Below are positions 61,932-64,000 of a stretch of DNA of 64,000 nt, in pieces. The notes under the pieces were generated by a model that saw only the letters and a list, made by a program, of their open reading frames with translations, was not told the origin of the DNA and did no database searches. Source of the stretch: GCA-002701945 sp964442015 (GTDB lineage: Bacteria; Fidelibacterota; Marinisomatia; Marinisomatales; TCS55). A program made the position numbers and the translations under genes. Each line of letters begins with the position of its first letter. The stretch's first letter is position 1. Where the stretch lies: assembly GCA_964442015.1 (NCBI GenBank), contig CAYTYA010000001.1, positions 1 through 64,000 of the forward strand, given 5' to 3'.

Positions 61932-63082
61932 AATATATTGATGTAATAACAAAAAAATATGATCATTATTTATTAGTAGGTGTTGTTCTCCTATGCGTAA
62001 TTGGAACTGTCATGTTATTTAGTGCAAGTAACTCAATATCTTTGGATCAATCCCAAAGAGCAACAGCAACCATTTATTTACAAGCACATCTAAAAAGGCT
62101 ATTAATAGGCATCTTTTTTATGTTTGCTGTAATGATGTTTGATTATCGTTATTTAAAAAATGTTTCAAAATATTTATTAATAGGCTCGATCGTTTTGTTG
62201 CTTTCTACTAAAATTAGTTATTGGATTCAAGGGAATAATTCTCCAGCAAGATGGTTGTATATTGGGGGGTTTTCGATTCAAACATCAGATATAGCAAGAC
62301 TTTCTATAATTATTTATTTAGCAGCATTTATAGATCATTATCGAGAAAAAATAAAAGATTTTTACAATGGATTTGCAATGCTCATTGGCATCCTCGCATT
62401 AATAATGGGATTAATAGTAATTCAGCCTGATTTTAGTACTGCAGCTATGATTGGATTAATCGGTTTTATGATGTTATTTATTGGTGGTGCAAAAATTTCT
62501 CATTTAACTGCAACTGGAGCCGTTTCAATGATGGTCCTTATTCCAATTATGTTAATGAAACCATATCGAATGCAAAGAGTTTTAACTTTTTTTTATGGAG
62601 AGTCTGCTGGAATTCAGGAGTCCTACCAAATAAAACAATCATTAATCAGTCTAGGTAATGGAGGTTTTATGGGTTTAGGATTGGGAAATAGTTTAGGAAA
62701 GAACTTGTTTCTTCCTACTCCCCATACAGATTTTATTTTTGCTATAATTGGTGAGGAACTTGGGCTAATAGGTACAATATTTATCTTATCAACTTTTATA
62801 TTTATTTTCCAAAGAGGAATTAAAATAGCTAAAGAAAGTACAGATACTTTCGGTATTCTTTTAGCAATAGGGATCAGTTTTAATTTTATACTTTACGGAT
62901 TTATAAATGCAGCAGTAGTTACTGGTGTTGTTCCCACTACTGGATTACCAATGCCATTTATTAGTTATGGAGGCTCTGGTCTATTAATCAATCTAGTTAG
63001 TATGGGAATATTGCTTAACATAAGTCAGGCAAAAAGATCTTTAATTCATAAAGGTGGCTGGAGTCCAAGGGTGTATGGATGA
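61928..63082 (+). CDS. ftsW: Septal peptidoglycan glycosyltransferase FtsW
   Basis: FtsW is the SEDS glycosyltransferase that polymerises lipid II at the septum with FtsI. The 384-residue protein has ten hydrophobic segments. SEDS signatures are VIQPDFSTAAMI (the essential Asp), PTPHTDFIFAIIGEELGLIG and PTTGLPMPFISYGGSGLL. It overlaps the murD stop as ATGA and overlaps murG by 8 bases if murG starts at 63075. All other dcw genes needed for lipid II synthesis lie around it. Confidence 0.96.
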   Translation: MKYIDVITKKYDHYLLVGVVLLCVIGTVMLFSASNSISLDQSQRATATIYLQAHLKRLLIGIFFMFAVMMFDYRYLKNVSKYLLIGSIVLLLSTKISYWIQGNNSPARWLYIGGFSIQTSDIARLSIIIYLAAFIDHYREKIKDFYNGFAMLIGILALIMGLIVIQPDFSTAAMIGLIGFMMLFIGGAKISHLTATGAVSMMVLIPIMLMKPYRMQRVLTFFYGESAGIQESYQIKQSLISLGNGGFMGLGLGNSLGKNLFLPTPHTDFIFAIIGEELGLIGTIFILSTFIFIFQRGIKIAKESTDTFGILLAIGISFNFILYGFINAAVVTGVVPTTGLPMPFISYGGSGLLINLVSMGILLNISQAKRSLIHKGGWSPRVYG

Positions 63083-64000
63083 GGAGATTCATATAATGAT
63101 TGCTGGAGGAGGAACTGGGGGACATCTTTACCCTGCATTAGCAATAGGTGAAGAGATTATGAAACGAACTAATAAAGTAAAAGTACATTATATTGGTTCA
63201 GAGTTTGGCTTAGAAGCAAAGATACTCCCAAATAAAGGATTACCTCATACACTGTTACCGATTAGTGGCTTTCAGAGATCTTTAACTATAAATAATATTT
63301 TAAAGAATTTGGCTTTATGTATTCGAATACCATTATCTATCAAAAAAATTAAATCTTTATTTGACAAGATGGATCCCAAAGTTGTTATTGGTACCGGGGG
63401 ATATGCTAGTGCTATACCTATAAAAGTTGGAATAAAAAGAAACATACCTACTATGATCCAAGAGCAAAATTCTTATCCAGGTTTAACGACAAGGTTATTT
63501 GCTAAAAAAGCAACTACGGTATTTGCAGGTTCAGAAGACTCTAATATTTATCTAGATACTGAAATAAATGTAACTGGAAATCCTACTCGAAATGGAATTG
63601 AGAAAGGATCAAAAGAATTAGGATTTGAAATTTTCCAATTAAACAGTTCTCTACAAACTATATTTCTATTTGGTGGAAGCCAAGGTTCTGTGCCTCTTAA
63701 TAAAGCTATGCATTCAATATTGAATATATTTGAAGAAAATAATATCCAACTCTTATGGCAAACAGGTGAAAAGAATTATAATAGTTTAAAAAACCTTGAA
63801 ACTGAAAGAATTAAAATTAAACCATATATAAAAGAAATGAATCTTGCATACGCGATCAGCGATCTTGTTATTTCAAGAGCTGGTGCGTTGACTTTGTCTG
63901 AGTTATTGGTCTGCGGTATGCCTAGCATCCTCCTCCCCCTTCCTACCGCTACCGCGGACCATCAGACTAAAAATGCAAAGACTATCGTTCAAGCAGGTGC
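63075..64000 (+). CDS. murG: UDP-GlcNAc transferase MurG, partial
   Basis: MurG adds GlcNAc to lipid I, giving lipid II. Translating by hand gives an open frame from ATG 63075 (an alternative ATG is 63096) to the right edge, 308 codons, with the C-terminus missing. Seen are IAGGGTGGHLYPALAIG (the N-terminal glycine loop), VVIGTGGYASAIP, EQNSYPGLTTRLFA, TGNPTRNGIE, FGGSQGSVPLN and SRAGALTLSELLVCGMPSIL. All are MurG signatures. The codons at about 63901-63960 are strikingly GC-rich. Confidence 0.96.
   Translation, partial: MDEEIHIMIAGGGTGGHLYPALAIGEEIMKRTNKVKVHYIGSEFGLEAKILPNKGLPHTLLPISGFQRSLTINNILKNLALCIRIPLSIKKIKSLFDKMDPKVVIGTGGYASAIPIKVGIKRNIPTMIQEQNSYPGLTTRLFAKKATTVFAGSEDSNIYLDTEINVTGNPTRNGIEKGSKELGFEIFQLNSSLQTIFLFGGSQGSVPLNKAMHSILNIFEENNIQLLWQTGEKNYNSLKNLETERIKIKPYIKEMNLAYAISDLVISRAGALTLSELLVCGMPSILLPLPTATADHQTKNAKTIVQAG

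Noticed and set aside
1..64000. CRISPR arrays, insertion sequences, prophage or rRNA operons.
   Set aside because: I saw no regularly spaced direct repeats, transposases, integrases, phage genes or rRNA-like stretches; the only RNA gene found is the tRNA-Sec.

Overview
The window is an AT-rich (roughly 30% GC by eye), gene-dense bacterial chromosome segment with almost no intergenic space; no gap exceeds about 200 bases. The organism is a Gram-negative of the Fibrobacteres-Chlorobi-Bacteroidetes (FCB) superphylum, most plausibly a marine 'Candidatus Marinimicrobia' (SAR406)-type lineage. This is inferred from a TonB-dependent receptor with an N-terminal carboxypeptidase-regulatory-like domain, type IX secretion (T9SS) proteins (a PorU-like C25 peptidase and a PorZ-like propeller with FlgD-like tails), a short primary sigma factor without region 1.1, sodium-coupled transporters, a DAP-type MurE, and scarce Shine-Dalgarno motifs. 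No 16S rRNA or ribosomal protein is present to settle the taxonomy.

Layout. (1) 1-1789 (minus, runs off the left edge): a secreted NamZ/DUF1343 (exo-N-acetylmuramidase-like) domain fused to a sodium:solute symporter. (2) 1911-3786 (plus): an SLC13-type symporter and a small membrane protein. (3) 9756->3783 (minus): polA, an ABC-2 exporter pair, a nucleoside deoxyribosyltransferase-like protein and alr, tightly packed. (4) arfB (plus), then a TonB-dependent receptor (minus) whose leader is a TPP riboswitch, with an OPT transporter and adenosine deaminase diverging from it. (5) 18959->15758 (minus): M50 protease and PorZ-like protein. (6) 33581->19525: a long minus-strand run with an SSS transporter, Gfo/Idh/MocA dehydrogenase, COG4099-type esterase, GMC oxidoreductase, three envelope proteins (YD-like repeats, SH3-SPOR lipoprotein, MORN repeats), a TIGR02206 membrane protein, oligopeptidase B, an aldehyde dehydrogenase and two paralogous unknowns. 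A GH5 mannanase-like gene diverges from its head. (7) 39980->36323: miaB-lapA-lapB-SPOR ending in a selenocysteine tRNA. (8) 47485->40035: aconitase, serA, a flavin oxidoreductase, a small membrane protein, a coiled-coil protein, the primary sigma factor and an M23 peptidase. (9) 47617-64000 (plus): porU-maf-rodZ-like, then the dcw cluster mraZ-rsmH-ftsL-ftsI-murE-murF-mraY-murD-ftsW-murG, with a MraZ box ahead of mraZ; murG is cut by the right edge.

The window combines core envelope biogenesis (dcw cluster, alr, M23, LapA/LapB) with T9SS maturation (PorU, PorZ-like) and scavenging of nutrients: peptidoglycan sugar, thiamin-type vitamin, peptides, nucleosides and carbohydrate. The strongest unusual features are the NamZ-symporter fusion, the TPP riboswitch that carries the ribosome binding site of the TonB receptor, the tRNA-Sec at the end of a protein operon with no selenoprotein or sel gene in view, an HMG-CoA-lyase-like protein lacking the catalytic cysteine, and patches of GC-rich codon usage inside the dcw genes.
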